From Anaerocolumna cellulosilytica (GTDB lineage: Bacteria > Bacillota > Clostridia > Lachnospirales > Lachnospiraceae): a stretch of DNA of 64,000 nt. The notes under the pieces were generated by a model that was given only the letters and a program-made list of their open reading frames with translations, had not been told where the DNA came from and did no database searches. Positions 10,278 through 19,144 of the stretch are shown piece after piece. Both the position numbers and the translations under genes were made by a program. How positions within the stretch are numbered: the first letter of the stretch is position 1; each line of letters starts with the position of its first letter. The DNA lies in the NCBI RefSeq assembly GCF_014218335.1, contig NZ_AP023367.1, positions 3,901,501-3,965,500 of the forward strand. Reading direction: 5' to 3'.

Positions 10278-10307
10278 AGCAGCAGACAATTAACAACATC
10301 TGCTGCT
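10278..10307 (-). promoter_or_regulatory. intercistronic hairpin after the binding-protein gene
   Basis: AGCAGCAGA pairs with TCTGCTGCT around a 12-base loop, between the binding-protein and permease genes, without a T tract on the minus strand. Such hairpins often stabilise the upstream part of the message so that more binding protein than permease is made; this is inference here. Confidence 0.55.
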
Positions 10308-10340
10308 CTTTTGGGATTACTTAAGTAAGTAAAGTAACCT

Positions 10341-11123
10341 TTATTGTGCATTTGTATGGTTTGCGGTAAATTCTTCAATTTTACCATCTTCGATTAACTG
10401 ATTAATAACTCCGTTGATATCCTCTAATAACTCTGTATTTCCTTTTTGAACAGCAATGGCATACTTATCTTCAAATAAGGTTCCGTCAATAATTGTTAAA
10501 GTATCATTGGCAGCTACCAATTCTTCCGCAGGATAGAAATCCATTACGATACAATCAATCTTTCCGTTCTTTAAATCTTCTGCTGCCTGAGCAAATTTAG
10601 TGTAACGCTTTACTTCCTTAGGTGTTACATTCTCTTCATTAGATACCCAGAAATCTGCAATGTTACCCTGCTGAACACCGATTACTTTGTCATTTAAGTC
10701 TTCCAAATCAGAAACACCTGGATTTTCTTTGCTTACAACTACTACTTCCTTAGAATTTACGTAGTCAACTGAAAAATCCATAACCTTTTCTCTTTCAGAA
10801 TCAACAGATACTCCTGCTGCTACAAAGTCAACTTTTCCCTGCTGAACTGCCAATAATGCCCCGTCAAAGTCCATCTGCTTAATTTCAAGCTTCTTTCCTA
10901 ATGCATCTGCTATAGCCTGCGCTATATCCATATCAATACCCACAACCTGATCACCCTTAATATATTCATATGGAGCAAAACCCGGTTCTGTGGCTACAAT
11001 AAGAGTATCCGTACCGCCATTAGATGTATTGTCTTTTGATGTACTGTTGTTTGATTTGGTCCCGCAGCCAGCCAAAGAAACAACTACTGCAACAGTTAAA
11101 ATTGCACATAATAATTTTTTCAT
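10341..11123 (-). CDS. amino acid ABC transporter, substrate-binding lipoprotein
   Basis: A 260-residue solute-binding protein of the polar amino acid family (SBP_bac_3 fold). A lipoprotein signal peptide ends in VSLAGC, with lipidated Cys20, followed by a Ser/Asn/Thr-rich linker. The mature fold starts at LIVATEPGFAPYEY and includes VGIDMDIAQAIADALG and DFVAAGVSVDSEREKVMDFS (split), typical of this family. It is anchored outside the membrane and feeds the permease/ATPase encoded downstream. The ribosome site GGAG belongs to a dispersed leader repeat (copy E). Confidence 0.95.
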   Translation of the reverse strand: MKKLLCAILTVAVVVSLAGCGTKSNNSTSKDNTSNGGTDTLIVATEPGFAPYEYIKGDQVVGIDMDIAQAIADALGKKLEIKQMDFDGALLAVQQGKVDFVAAGVSVDSEREKVMDFSVDYVNSKEVVVVSKENPGVSDLEDLNDKVIGVQQGNIADFWVSNEENVTPKEVKRYTKFAQAAEDLKNGKIDCIVMDFYPAEELVAANDTLTIIDGTLFEDKYAIAVQKGNTELLEDINGVINQLIEDGKIEEFTANHTNAQ

Positions 11124-11126
11124 AAC

Positions 11127-11213
11127 AACTCCTATCTGTGTGCTCTAGTGCATACATTACACTTACACACGTGTAAATCAAGATGTTGAAAAACAGTTTT
11201 CGTTTTCCAACCT
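11127..11213 (-). repeat. GGGAGC-type leader repeat, copy E
   Basis: In minus-strand sense this has a hairpin GTTGGAAAAC...TTTTTCAAC, then CTTGATTTACACGTGTGTAAGTG, then TAGAGCACACAGATAGGAG just before the ATG of the binding-protein gene. The start-proximal 21 bases match copy D (19822-19842) at 19 of 21 positions. The distal CTTGATTT...CGTGTG.AAGTG module is also shared with copy D, and the hairpin module with copy C at 53.4 kb. Confidence 0.65.
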
Positions 11214-11502
11214 AATCCTTCCAAATATAAGCTTATCGTAATCTTTTATTAGTCCGTTTCTTAAAATAAATCATGCCGGTCGCTGGACATTTTCCATCAA
11301 AGCTTCACTGCTCATATTTATAAAAAAATACTTATATTAATGCTTAGTATTGTATCACGTTTATAAAAAAATTCAAGTATAAATTTATTTTTTTTCATAG
11401 TTTCTGTATTAACTTACATGTATTTCAATGTTTTTTTACATATTCCTACCTTAAAATAGATCAATACTGTCATGAACAAAAATTTATATAGCTATCTCTG
11501 CC
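11214..11502 (-). other. non-coding region between the transporter leader and the anion permease gene
   Basis: AT-rich DNA of about 290 bases with no gene. It should contain the promoter of the amino acid ABC operon, but I could not pick a convincing -35/-10 pair. Confidence 0.35.
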
Positions 11503-12642
11503 TTATAAAAACAACATAGAATTAATGCCTAATAATAGAAGCAAAAATCCTGCATTAGCCAATGTAAAAAAAACTATATATTTTCTTCTTGAAGAATTAT
11601 CTGTCTTTATGTATATCTTAAAAGAAATTAAACTTGCTAAAGAAGCAACCAAAGTACCAAGTCCCCCCAGATTCGTACCAATGACCAATGCCTGATAATT
11701 GGCTGTAAATTTAGAAAGTAAAACAGCCGCTGGAACATTACTAATTATCTGACTTAACAAAACAGACAGCAACAATTCTTTACCCTCTATAACAGAAGAA
11801 AGATAGATACGAATCGAATCAATTGAACCTATATTACCCACAAAAACAAAAAAGCAGATAAAAGTTACCAGCAGGGAATAGTCAACATTCTTAAAAACCT
11901 TCCTATCAACCAGTAAAAATGCTGTAATTACTAGTAATAACAGTATCTTGTAATCCAGTACATGAAGTACAGTCATAAGGCATAACAGAAAAAGAATCAC
12001 ATATGCAACCAGAACAAATGGTCTTTTTGATACTTGTCCTGATGGTACCTGTAACTTTACAACTGTATCAATCGGCTTCTTTTTTATCCATAGATTTATT
12101 CCCCAGAGTACTAGCAATGAAACAACTGTATATGGTAAGGTTATTATTAAAAATTCCAGGATGCTCATTTCATAATTAGAATATAAATAGAGGTTCTGTG
12201 GATTTCCTACCGGTGTCAGCATACTTCCAAGATTGGCAGCAATTGTCTGCATTACAATCACATAGGTAAGATACTGATTAAGCCCGGTCATAGATAACAG
12301 AAGCACCGTAAAGGGCACAAATGTAATTAATGCAACGTCATTGGTAATCCACATTGCTGAAATAAAGCACAACATAATAAGCATCATACAAATTCCTCTT
12401 GTTGTCTTTACACTCTGTAATACCTTCTCCGCCAAATATAAAAATACTCCCTGTTGCTGAAATCCGGCAACAACTGCCATCAGACAGAATAATAAAGCCA
12501 GCACTCTGAAATCGATATATTCCAGATAAGCACCGGAAGGCGGTACAATTAACATAGTAGCTGCTGCAAAACTGCCTGCCGTTAATAATACGCCTTCCGT
12601 TTTTAATTTCTCTATAAACTTTTTTAACATAATTTTATTCAT
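11503..12642 (-). CDS. SLC13/ArsB-NhaD superfamily anion or cation permease
   Basis: A polytopic membrane protein of about 379 residues with around ten hydrophobic segments. TPVGNPQNLYLY is the conserved loop of the ion-transporter superfamily that includes CitMHS, ArsB and NhaD; a second half-repeat carries GTNLGGLGTLVASLAS. The loop AMWITNDVALITFVPF is also typical. The frame extends to a GTG at 12660, but the ATG at 12642 has GGCAGAG upstream. Length is slightly shorter than most members (about 420). The ion carried (dicarboxylate, arsenite, Na+/H+) is not predictable. It stands alone between the ABC operon and a histidine phosphatase gene. Confidence 0.8.
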   Translation of the reverse strand: MNKIMLKKFIEKLKTEGVLLTAGSFAAATMLIVPPSGAYLEYIDFRVLALLFCLMAVVAGFQQQGVFLYLAEKVLQSVKTTRGICMMLIMLCFISAMWITNDVALITFVPFTVLLLSMTGLNQYLTYVIVMQTIAANLGSMLTPVGNPQNLYLYSNYEMSILEFLIITLPYTVVSLLVLWGINLWIKKKPIDTVVKLQVPSGQVSKRPFVLVAYVILFLLCLMTVLHVLDYKILLLLVITAFLLVDRKVFKNVDYSLLVTFICFFVFVGNIGSIDSIRIYLSSVIEGKELLLSVLLSQIISNVPAAVLLSKFTANYQALVIGTNLGGLGTLVASLASLISFKIYIKTDNSSRRKYIVFFTLANAGFLLLLLGINSMLFL

Positions 12643-12720
12643 ATGTACTCTGCCTAACACCCATGGGATTCCACGATAGTATAACCCTTTCTTGACGTTT
12701 TATTTGCTTTCTTTTCGAGT

Positions 12721-13347
12721 CTACCAGCTTTTTCGTAACAAAACCGGTTCACCCTCTAAATGTCCGTAATCATTAAAACGCTGTAAATAAAAGCGTTTTC
12801 TTTTTCCCTCATATACCAATTGTGTAATACCTGTATTTTCTAAGGACGAGGCAAATAAAAGTTTTTGACTCATATCAAGTCCTAAGACACCAGCTAATAC
12901 TGCTCTGATTACACCACCATGTGTAATCACTACTATATTTTCTTTCTCACTTTTTGTAATTTCATTTATAGTTACCATAGCGCGGTTATAAACCTGTCTG
13001 CCATTTTCACCACCGGGGTATGGAATATCCTCCTTTAATTCCATCTGTTCTAATTTAAAATCCTTATAATGCTCATTTATGTATTCATCAGATTTACCTT
13101 CCAGTTCACCAAAGGATATTTCTTGAATATTTTCCCTAATCTGATGCTTAAGTCCCAGATACCGATTGACAATCTCTGCTGTCTGTACAGCTCGAATCAG
13201 GTGACTGGAATAAAGTGCATCTATCCCAAAACAGGAAAGCCTTTTCCCTAAAAGCTCCGCCTGTATGATTCCTTCTTTTGCAAGTTCCACATTTACATTG
13301 CAAAGAGTACTATTCTGCCTGCCATGACGTATCAGGTATATATTCAT
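12721..13347 (-). CDS. histidine phosphatase family protein (phosphoglycerate-mutase-like)
   Basis: A 208-residue cytosolic phosphatase of the 2H (phosphoglycerate mutase-like) family. The phospho-acceptor His is in IYLIRHGRQN at the extreme N-terminus. YSSHLIRAVQTAEIV supplies the second arginine and VVITHGGVIRAVLAG the second His. The general acid region is EISFGELEGKSDE. The frame opens 11 codons upstream; the ATG at 13347 gives the standard N-terminus and has AAAGGA upstream. Relatives include CobC/GpmB-like phosphatases; nothing nearby points to cobalamin. A second family member is encoded at 14.0-14.6 kb. Confidence 0.88.
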   Translation of the reverse strand: MNIYLIRHGRQNSTLCNVNVELAKEGIIQAELLGKRLSCFGIDALYSSHLIRAVQTAEIVNRYLGLKHQIRENIQEISFGELEGKSDEYINEHYKDFKLEQMELKEDIPYPGGENGRQVYNRAMVTINEITKSEKENIVVITHGGVIRAVLAGVLGLDMSQKLLFASSLENTGITQLVYEGKRKRFYLQRFNDYGHLEGEPVLLRKSW

Positions 13348-13494
13348 GCTGCCATATCCTTTCATTCTCGTTTGACTCACACTACAAAATCTGATTATTT
13401 ATCTTTTACAATATGAAATCTCTCTCTGCTCATACCTGTCATTTAGTTAGGTTAAATCGTATTAAACTATACCAGCGTACACTGGTAAAACACC

Positions 13495-13974
13495 TTATTT
13501 GTGGTAAGGCTCATTGGTATTAATTCGATATGCTCTATAAATCTGTTCTAATAGTATTACACGCATTAGCTGATGTGGGAATGTCATTTTAGAAAAGCTT
13601 AACTGCAAGTTTCCTCTTGCAATAATTTCCTGACTAAGTCCTAAAGAACCGCCTATAATAAAAATGATATGACTGGTTCCATCCACTCCCAGTTTTTCAA
13701 TCTGTCCTGCCAATTCTACAGAATCAACCACCTTACCCTGTATATTTAAAACAATTACATACGCACCATCTTTTACGTACTTTAGAATTCTCTCGCCTTC
13801 CAGCTTTTTAATCTGTGTTTCCTCTGCCGCACTTGCCTGGTCAGGTGTTTTTTCGTCGTTTACTTCTATCATTTCTAATTTGCAATAACGGCTCAATCTT
13901 TTACTATATTCTTGAATAGCTTCTATAAAATATTTCTCTTTTATCTTTCCCACACCGATAATTGTAATCTTCAT
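13495..13974 (-). CDS. rlmH: 23S rRNA (pseudouridine1915-N3)-methyltransferase RlmH
   Basis: A 159-residue SPOUT-class methyltransferase that methylates pseudouridine 1915 in helix 69 of 23S rRNA, using SAM. The trefoil-knot SAM site is FIIGGSLGLSQ, followed by SFSKMTFPHQLMRVILLEQIYRAYRI and the C-terminal NEPYHK that ends nearly all family members. The N-terminus MKITIIGVGKIKEKYF is also typical. Length matches the family (155-160). It sits between two histidine phosphatase genes on the same strand. Confidence 0.97.
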   Translation of the reverse strand: MKITIIGVGKIKEKYFIEAIQEYSKRLSRYCKLEMIEVNDEKTPDQASAAEETQIKKLEGERILKYVKDGAYVIVLNIQGKVVDSVELAGQIEKLGVDGTSHIIFIIGGSLGLSQEIIARGNLQLSFSKMTFPHQLMRVILLEQIYRAYRINTNEPYHK

Positions 13975-14021
13975 TAAACTTAATTCCTTCTTTCTGCTTT
14001 TATGCCTTTCCTGTAGCAGTT

Positions 14022-14558
14022 TTATTCCTTAAGGTATTGATATAATACCCCATTTTTAACTACTCTAACTTTCTCTCCTGTAAAACCGCGCTTTCTCAAT
14101 TCACGCTGAAAGTTAAACAACATAAAGCCGTGAAAAACAATTAATATATTTTCCTTGGACCAGTCAATCCTGTCTAAAAATTGATTGATTCTTCTTCTAG
14201 TTCCCTCAACTGTTTCCGGTTGACTTCTGGATTTAAAAAACCAGGCCAACCTGCCACATATATGCCAAATCTCAAACGGAAGACGAATCCGTTCAGAATG
14301 TATAAACGGAGCATTATCTACTTCCCGAAGTAATTTATCTATATGAAGATTTCCGCTATATACTTCCTTTGCAGTAGTAATAGCCCGGGGTAAATCACTT
14401 ACATAGCATATATCCCATTTAATTCCATACATTTCCACCTTGTTTTTTATTACTTTTGATTTTTCATATCGTTCTGACCACTCTCTGAATTCCTTAGAAG
14501 TCATCATCTTTTTATGCGGGCAGTTTACTTTAAAGTGTCTTAATAGTCCAATTCTCAT
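14022..14558 (-). CDS. histidine phosphatase family protein, second copy
   Basis: A 178-residue member of the histidine phosphatase family. The N-terminal motif is RIGLLRHFKVN, with RHF in place of the usual RHG. YVSDLPRAITTAKEV supplies the second Arg and ILIVFHGFML the second His. It is more diverged from phosphoglycerate mutases than the 12.7-kb paralogue. The frame opens at an ATG at 14570, but that ATG is part of ATGGGAGCTAAG, which carries the ribosome site for the ATG at 14558; I use the latter. It is downstream of no obvious operon partner. Substrate unknown. Confidence 0.8.
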   Translation of the reverse strand: MRIGLLRHFKVNCPHKKMMTSKEFREWSERYEKSKVIKNKVEMYGIKWDICYVSDLPRAITTAKEVYSGNLHIDKLLREVDNAPFIHSERIRLPFEIWHICGRLAWFFKSRSQPETVEGTRRRINQFLDRIDWSKENILIVFHGFMLFNFQRELRKRGFTGEKVRVVKNGVLYQYLKE

Positions 14559-14561
14559 CTT

Positions 14562-14575
14562 AGCTCCCATGCATA
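14562..14575 (-). repeat. GGGAGC leader motif, copy F
   Basis: TATGCATGGGAGCTAAGATG in minus-strand sense: the conserved ATGGGAGCT core provides the ribosome site of the second histidine phosphatase. Only this core is clearly shared with the other copies. Confidence 0.45.
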
Positions 14576-14728
14576 CCGCTAAACAATTTATACTTGTTTC
14601 TATAACGGATCTAATGCTTTATTTTTCACTTACAGTCCTAATATTCATATACTATTTTTTATGACATCAGGTATTAACATTCTAACTTTTTCTTGATAGA
14701 AATGCAAGAAAAGTTTCCCGTACCTGTA

Positions 14729-15151
14729 TTAGTTTTTTTGGAAGATTCGAAATATTGTATCCATTACAAAAATAGCCAATGCTATCATTCCTGCAATGAG
14801 CAAAGTTTCGGTAAAATAATGTGCTGCCATGCCACTATTATTTGTTATTAAATTATACGCAATTCGGTACATGCCCACTCCTGGAACCAATGGAAGGATA
14901 CCCGCAATTAGAAATAAAGTAACAGGAGTCTTTTTGATTCTAGCAAAGCTGTGAGAAATCAAAGAAACCACTAAAGCAGCATAAAACATCCTTGCCACAA
15001 CACTCAGTCCTACGTTCCCCAGAATTAAATATACAAACCAACCTACAGCACCGACAAAACCTGCATGACCTAAGAATTGTCTTGGAACACCAATTATGAT
15101 AGCAAAGGATATAACTGCTGCAAATGTACCTATAACCTGAATTAGTATCAT
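14729..15151 (-). CDS. threonine/serine exporter family protein, small subunit (ThrE_2/DUF3815)
   Basis: A 140-residue membrane protein with about four or five transmembrane segments, matching the C-terminal half of ThrE-type threonine/serine exporters. In many Firmicutes this half is a separate gene of the DUF3815 kind. LFLIAGILPLVPGVGMYRIAYNLI contains the conserved PLVPG motif. The ATG is four bases inside the stop of the upstream partner gene (ATGA-type overlap), so the two are translationally coupled and probably form one two-subunit exporter. A good GGAGG ribosome site is present. Confidence 0.88.
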   Translation of the reverse strand: MILIQVIGTFAAVISFAIIIGVPRQFLGHAGFVGAVGWFVYLILGNVGLSVVARMFYAALVVSLISHSFARIKKTPVTLFLIAGILPLVPGVGMYRIAYNLITNNSGMAAHYFTETLLIAGMIALAIFVMDTIFRIFQKN

Positions 15152-15924
15152 AAAATTAATCCTCCCATCACAAATGAATATAGAGCTATACCAATACCAA
15201 TCCCCGCAGCGGTCGAAGCCGCCAGTACGAAGGCTTCTATTGCTCTTGCTGTTCCTGATACATAATCTCCCTGTAAAGTATCACGAATTGCATTGGTTAT
15301 TGCAACACCGGGCAGTAAAGGCATGACTGAACCACCAATCAAAGTATCCAGTTGTAGATTTGTTCCTAATTCGTGCAGAAAAAACATACTATTAAAAGCA
15401 ATAAGAATGGAGGCGGACAAATTTTTAATAAATGTATTGATTCGCATCTTTCTGGTTATCAATGTAATTAAAACGATTAAACTCCCGTTTAAACCTGCGA
15501 TAAGGCTGTTAAGCCAATCTCCTCCAAGCAAAATAGTAAAGGCTGACGAACCTATGATTGTACAGATATGCTGTAAACGTACATCGTATTCCTTTTGACT
15601 TTTGATTTCCTTTAGTTCACTGTAAGCCTCCTCTAACGATATGGCTCCACTGCATAATTTTCTGGATATGTTATTTGTACGGTATATATGGGACATGTTG
15701 GTTATCCGATTGTCCACTCTCTTAACAAGCGTAATAAAATCAATACTGGAATCACCTAACGTTAAAAATATACCTGTTGGAGTAACGAAGGTTTCTGTTT
15801 TTTCCAAGCCTGAGATTTTTAAAATCCGGCTCATAGTGTCCTCCACTCGATAGGTCTCTGCACCGCCAATCAGCATGATTTCACCTGCCAGCATTGCAGT
15901 ATCTACTAAAAGTTTATAATTCAT
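15148..15924 (-). CDS. threonine/serine exporter family protein, large subunit (ThrE/DUF1212)
   Basis: A 258-residue protein of the ThrE (DUF1212) family. An N-terminal cytosolic domain (about 1-115; AGEIMLIGGAETYRVEDTMSRI and TPTGIFLTLGD regions) is followed by about five membrane segments with MPLLPGVAITNAIRDTLQGD, the counterpart of the PLVPG motif in the small subunit. It probably exports threonine and serine by proton exchange together with the overlapping downstream gene. AGGAA lies just before the ATG. Substrate is by family analogy only. Confidence 0.88.
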   Translation of the reverse strand: MNYKLLVDTAMLAGEIMLIGGAETYRVEDTMSRILKISGLEKTETFVTPTGIFLTLGDSSIDFITLVKRVDNRITNMSHIYRTNNISRKLCSGAISLEEAYSELKEIKSQKEYDVRLQHICTIIGSSAFTILLGGDWLNSLIAGLNGSLIVLITLITRKMRINTFIKNLSASILIAFNSMFFLHELGTNLQLDTLIGGSVMPLLPGVAITNAIRDTLQGDYVSGTARAIEAFVLAASTAAGIGIGIALYSFVMGGLIL

Positions 15925-16331
15925 TTCCTAAACTCCATTCTTCTAACCTTTTGTTTTTGAAGTTGATACGTATTTTATTTAGTAAAAATATGAACGAAAA
16001 AGTTAACAATTTATCTTTATAATCTTCATACTTTAATCATATATTAATTTTATAATAAACTCAAGAAAGTGAAAATATACTTCACTCTCTCCTCCCCCAT
16101 ATTAATATAAATTGAGCAAGCGGTAAATATTTTATTTATCGCTTTCTCTTTTTTAATATTTTATAGATAAAATGAAAGTAACCAAAAACAGAAATCAAAT
16201 ACTCAAAAAAAACAGCCCATGAGCCAAATGGTACATGTACTGTTTTGGTTATGTACAGCCTTGTACATAGCTCCAATTATGCAAGAAGAAAGGACAAGCA
16301 ATAGATTTAACTATTAACTCGTCCTGTTCTA
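15925..16331 (-). other. non-coding region between thrE-like and PH-domain genes
   Basis: About 400 bases of AT-rich DNA. It contains the terminator of the PH-domain gene (16205-16244) and presumably the promoter for the exporter pair, which I could not resolve. Confidence 0.4.
16205..16244 (-). terminator. terminator downstream of the PH-domain gene
   Basis: In minus-strand sense AACAG...CCATTTGGCTCATGG...CTGTT is followed by TTTTTTT. It is about 90 bases after the stop. Confidence 0.7.
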
Positions 16332-16703
16332 TTATTCTAACTCCTCCAAGGGAACATCAATATTGTTGATATCCATGGTATGAAGTGTACGTCTCTTTCG
16401 TCTAGCCTCTTCAGAAGAATTCATGATAAAATCCTTAATCTCGCTAGCATTGCGGATATGCAAAAGCTTTAGTTCCGGATGCGTTGTATCACCTGTATAA
16501 CAAGTCACTGTACCCAACTTAAATATTCGTTCTACAAAGCTTCTAGTCAGCTTAACGTCCTGCACCTTGTACATATATGCATCATCCACTGTAATATCCA
16601 AAAAACCGCTGGTAATAGTAATTTTATCATCCGATAAAGTATAGGTAGTAAAACACATTGGCAGCCCCAGGAATTTGGTCCGTTTCTTTTCAACGTAAAT
16701 CAT
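16332..16703 (-). CDS. bacterial PH-domain protein
   Basis: A 123-residue soluble protein consistent with a bacterial pleckstrin-homology domain (YdbS/YdbT, DUF304-like). Features are TTYTLSDDKITITSGFLDITVDDAYMYKVQDVKLTRSFVERIFKLGTV (read in pieces), with the typical strand order and the segment I.DV.L..S...RIF.LGTV seen in this family. Unlike most YdbS proteins it lacks membrane segments. A charged tail with ARRKRR follows the domain. AAGGAG precedes the ATG. It lies 22 bases after a lipoprotein gene, so they are probably co-transcribed. Function unknown. Confidence 0.7.
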   Translation of the reverse strand: MIYVEKKRTKFLGLPMCFTTYTLSDDKITITSGFLDITVDDAYMYKVQDVKLTRSFVERIFKLGTVTCYTGDTTHPELKLLHIRNASEIKDFIMNSSEEARRKRRTLHTMDINNIDVPLEELE

Positions 16704-16725
16704 GGTCTTGCTCCTTTAGGAAATC

Positions 16726-17445
16726 TTATTCACTTAATTCTATAACTGCTGCTTCGCCATTGTATGAAGCATTAAACTTCAAACCATTCTTAGAAATGTC
16801 CTTTGATACTTCAAACAGTAAAACAGCTTCTTTACTCTTGCCCTTAGGGATGCTTAGATTCAAAAACTGGAAATCATTTTCCAATAAAGTCAGCATTGAA
16901 GCGTAGACATTGCCCTGGCTGTCAGTTAATTCGTAACTAACATTCTTCTTAATTAGGTTTATGGCCAGATTTTTTCCTGAAAGATTCGTAAGCTTAAAGG
17001 TAATCTCAAGAATCTTTTTACCCTTGGCAGGTTCCATTGTAAAATAACCGTTGGTTTCCGGATAACTGTCATAGAAGGCATACCCTTTATATGCCACCGT
17101 ATATTCACCACCACTAATATCCTTAAATAACCTGTCAATACTGACGTTACTATCTTGCTTTACCGTTTCATTGCTTTGATTCACTTTAAGTCCTGTATTT
17201 ATTAAGTTATTGACTGTCTGTTCCTGTTCCTTGGTTGTAACAGTTTGTGCTTCCTTTTTTGTGTCTTCGGCTGTCTCTACCGGATATATCAAAGCTTCTT
17301 CATAATTGGTTGAATGCCTCAATACTGTTCCAGCCATATACTCTGCTATCATATCACTTTGATTTTCATCTAAAGTCACTAACTGAGCGCATCCCGTCAT
17401 AAGTATTCCACAAAGTGCAATTAACATAAAGAATAACTTCCTCAC
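16726..17445 (-). CDS. putative lipoprotein with DUF4352-like C-terminal domain
   Basis: A 239-residue predicted lipoprotein: the signal peptide VRKLFFMLIALCGILMTGC has a lipobox ending at Cys. A low-complexity Thr/Gln/Glu-rich linker (about residues 60-105) leads to a beta-sandwich-like domain (about 125-235: YFTMEPAKGKKILEITFKLTN, IPKGKSKEAVLLFEVS) resembling the DUF4352 family of exported Ig-like domains. I chose the GTG at 17445 because AGGAGG lies eight bases upstream; an in-frame upstream start has no such site. It is co-directional with the PH-domain gene. Role unknown. Confidence 0.72.
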   Translation of the reverse strand: MRKLFFMLIALCGILMTGCAQLVTLDENQSDMIAEYMAGTVLRHSTNYEEALIYPVETAEDTKKEAQTVTTKEQEQTVNNLINTGLKVNQSNETVKQDSNVSIDRLFKDISGGEYTVAYKGYAFYDSYPETNGYFTMEPAKGKKILEITFKLTNLSGKNLAINLIKKNVSYELTDSQGNVYASMLTLLENDFQFLNLSIPKGKSKEAVLLFEVSKDISKNGLKFNASYNGEAAVIELSE

Positions 17446-17599
17446 CTCTTTATCCTCCTGTAGCAATCATATAATTATTTACATAATACCACTATTTGCA
17501 TAAATGGGCAATCATAATCTTTTAATATAGGGATTTTTGTGTCTAATTCCCTATGTTTTTCTGTTATCTCAAATACTATTAGGGATTTTTTTAATATAT

Positions 17600-19144
17600 T
17601 TAAAAACTATCCATCTGTGTATCTAACTCAAACCAGAATTCAACACCAGCTTCATGGTTCATAACACCACATTTTTGGTTATGAGAGTCCATAATAGCTT
17701 TAACAATAGATAAACCGATACCATTTCCGCCATATTCCCTGGTTCTTGCCTTATCCACCTTATAGAATTTAATCCATATATTATTTAGCTCTTCTTCCGG
17801 TATATTGCAGCCTGTATTAAATATGGCGACCCTTACGACTTTCTCTTTTTGAATCAGCTTAATTTCAATGATACGGGCACCGTCAATATGATTTAAGGCA
17901 TTGCTGATATAATTAGTAATAACCTCTTCTATCATATACTCGTCTGCCCATACATATAACGGTTCTTCCGCTTCAAAATACAGTGTGACATCCTTTTGCT
18001 CAAAAATTAATTTTGTAGAATCTGCTACTGATTGTAATAATGCAATCAAGTCAAACCGTTCTAAATTGATCTGGTTTTGGCCAGATTCAATTTGGTTTAG
18101 TGATAAAAGTTTTTTTACCATAGTATTCATCTTCTGCGCTTCATCTATTATTACCTCACAGTAAAACTCCTTGCTTTCTGGGTCATCACTGATATTATCT
18201 TTCAGCCCTTCTGCATAGCCTTGTATTAATGCAATGGGGGTCTTAAGTTCATGAGTAACATTGGATAAAAACTCTTTTCGCATTTCGTCAATCTGTACTT
18301 TATTTTCAAGATCAGTTAATAATTCATTATTCGCACTTTTTAGTTCAGATATGGTCTTCTCTAACTTGTCTGATAATACATTAATACTATATCCCAGTTC
18401 GCCGATTTCGTCCTGGGTGGTAACCGGATACTTTGCCTCAAAATCTAAATCGCTTATTCTTCTTGCTATTCCTGACAGCTGTAAAATGGGATTGGAAAAG
18501 CGTTTACTAATATACAGCATAATTCCAGAGGATAAAATAACAACGACAGCCCCCACATAAGCCAAGAACTGATTCGATATTGCCGTACTTTCCTTCATAC
18601 TCTCAAGATTTGAGCGAATATAAATAATATAATCATTATCCAGAAAACCAATTAGTTCCATATAATTAGCCTGTTTCTTGACATCATATCTCTGATACGT
18701 AATATAACCTGTAATATAGGGCTTATTCAGCTGTAATGCATAGTCTCTAATCATCTCCAAAGTCTCCCAATAGCTATTCCCATATTGTAGAAAGGAAACC
18801 GGTTTCCATTTCGACTGGTCAAACCATATGATAGGCTTTTTTTCCGTCGGCAATATATTAATACTTACATTACGGTTGTCCTCCATCCGCTCAATATTCA
18901 GTTCATTCTCAAGTATTTGACTATCTGAAAAATTGATGATTTTTGTATTTTTCGGAAACATGGCATTAATATCTGAATAGGTTTTACCTAGAATATTATT
19001 CTTGCTATGGAGGTAATAACCTCCAAGGAATGTTCGGTTTAGTACCCAAAGAATTACTATTATTAAAAGTATACTGATAGTCAGAGTTATGGTCAACTTC
19101 ATTCTTATGGAATGTTTACTGACTGTTTTCAGACGGAATTTCAT
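17600..19144 (-). CDS. sensor histidine kinase
   Basis: A 514-residue membrane sensor kinase. Transmembrane segments at about 17-37 and 193-212 enclose an extracytoplasmic domain. HAMP is about 213-265, and a coiled segment leads to the dimerisation/phosphotransfer box VTHELKTPIALIQGY (phospho-acceptor His298). The ATPase domain has N-box ITNYISNALNHI and G-boxes GNGIGLSIVKAIM. It overlaps the upstream response regulator gene by four bases and phosphorylates that regulator in all likelihood. The signal sensed is unknown; the downstream lipoprotein and PH-domain genes may be targets or co-factors, which is inference. Confidence 0.94.
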   Translation of the reverse strand: MKFRLKTVSKHSIRMKLTITLTISILLIIVILWVLNRTFLGGYYLHSKNNILGKTYSDINAMFPKNTKIINFSDSQILENELNIERMEDNRNVSINILPTEKKPIIWFDQSKWKPVSFLQYGNSYWETLEMIRDYALQLNKPYITGYITYQRYDVKKQANYMELIGFLDNDYIIYIRSNLESMKESTAISNQFLAYVGAVVVILSSGIMLYISKRFSNPILQLSGIARRISDLDFEAKYPVTTQDEIGELGYSINVLSDKLEKTISELKSANNELLTDLENKVQIDEMRKEFLSNVTHELKTPIALIQGYAEGLKDNISDDPESKEFYCEVIIDEAQKMNTMVKKLLSLNQIESGQNQINLERFDLIALLQSVADSTKLIFEQKDVTLYFEAEEPLYVWADEYMIEEVITNYISNALNHIDGARIIEIKLIQKEKVVRVAIFNTGCNIPEEELNNIWIKFYKVDKARTREYGGNGIGLSIVKAIMDSHNQKCGVMNHEAGVEFWFELDTQMDSF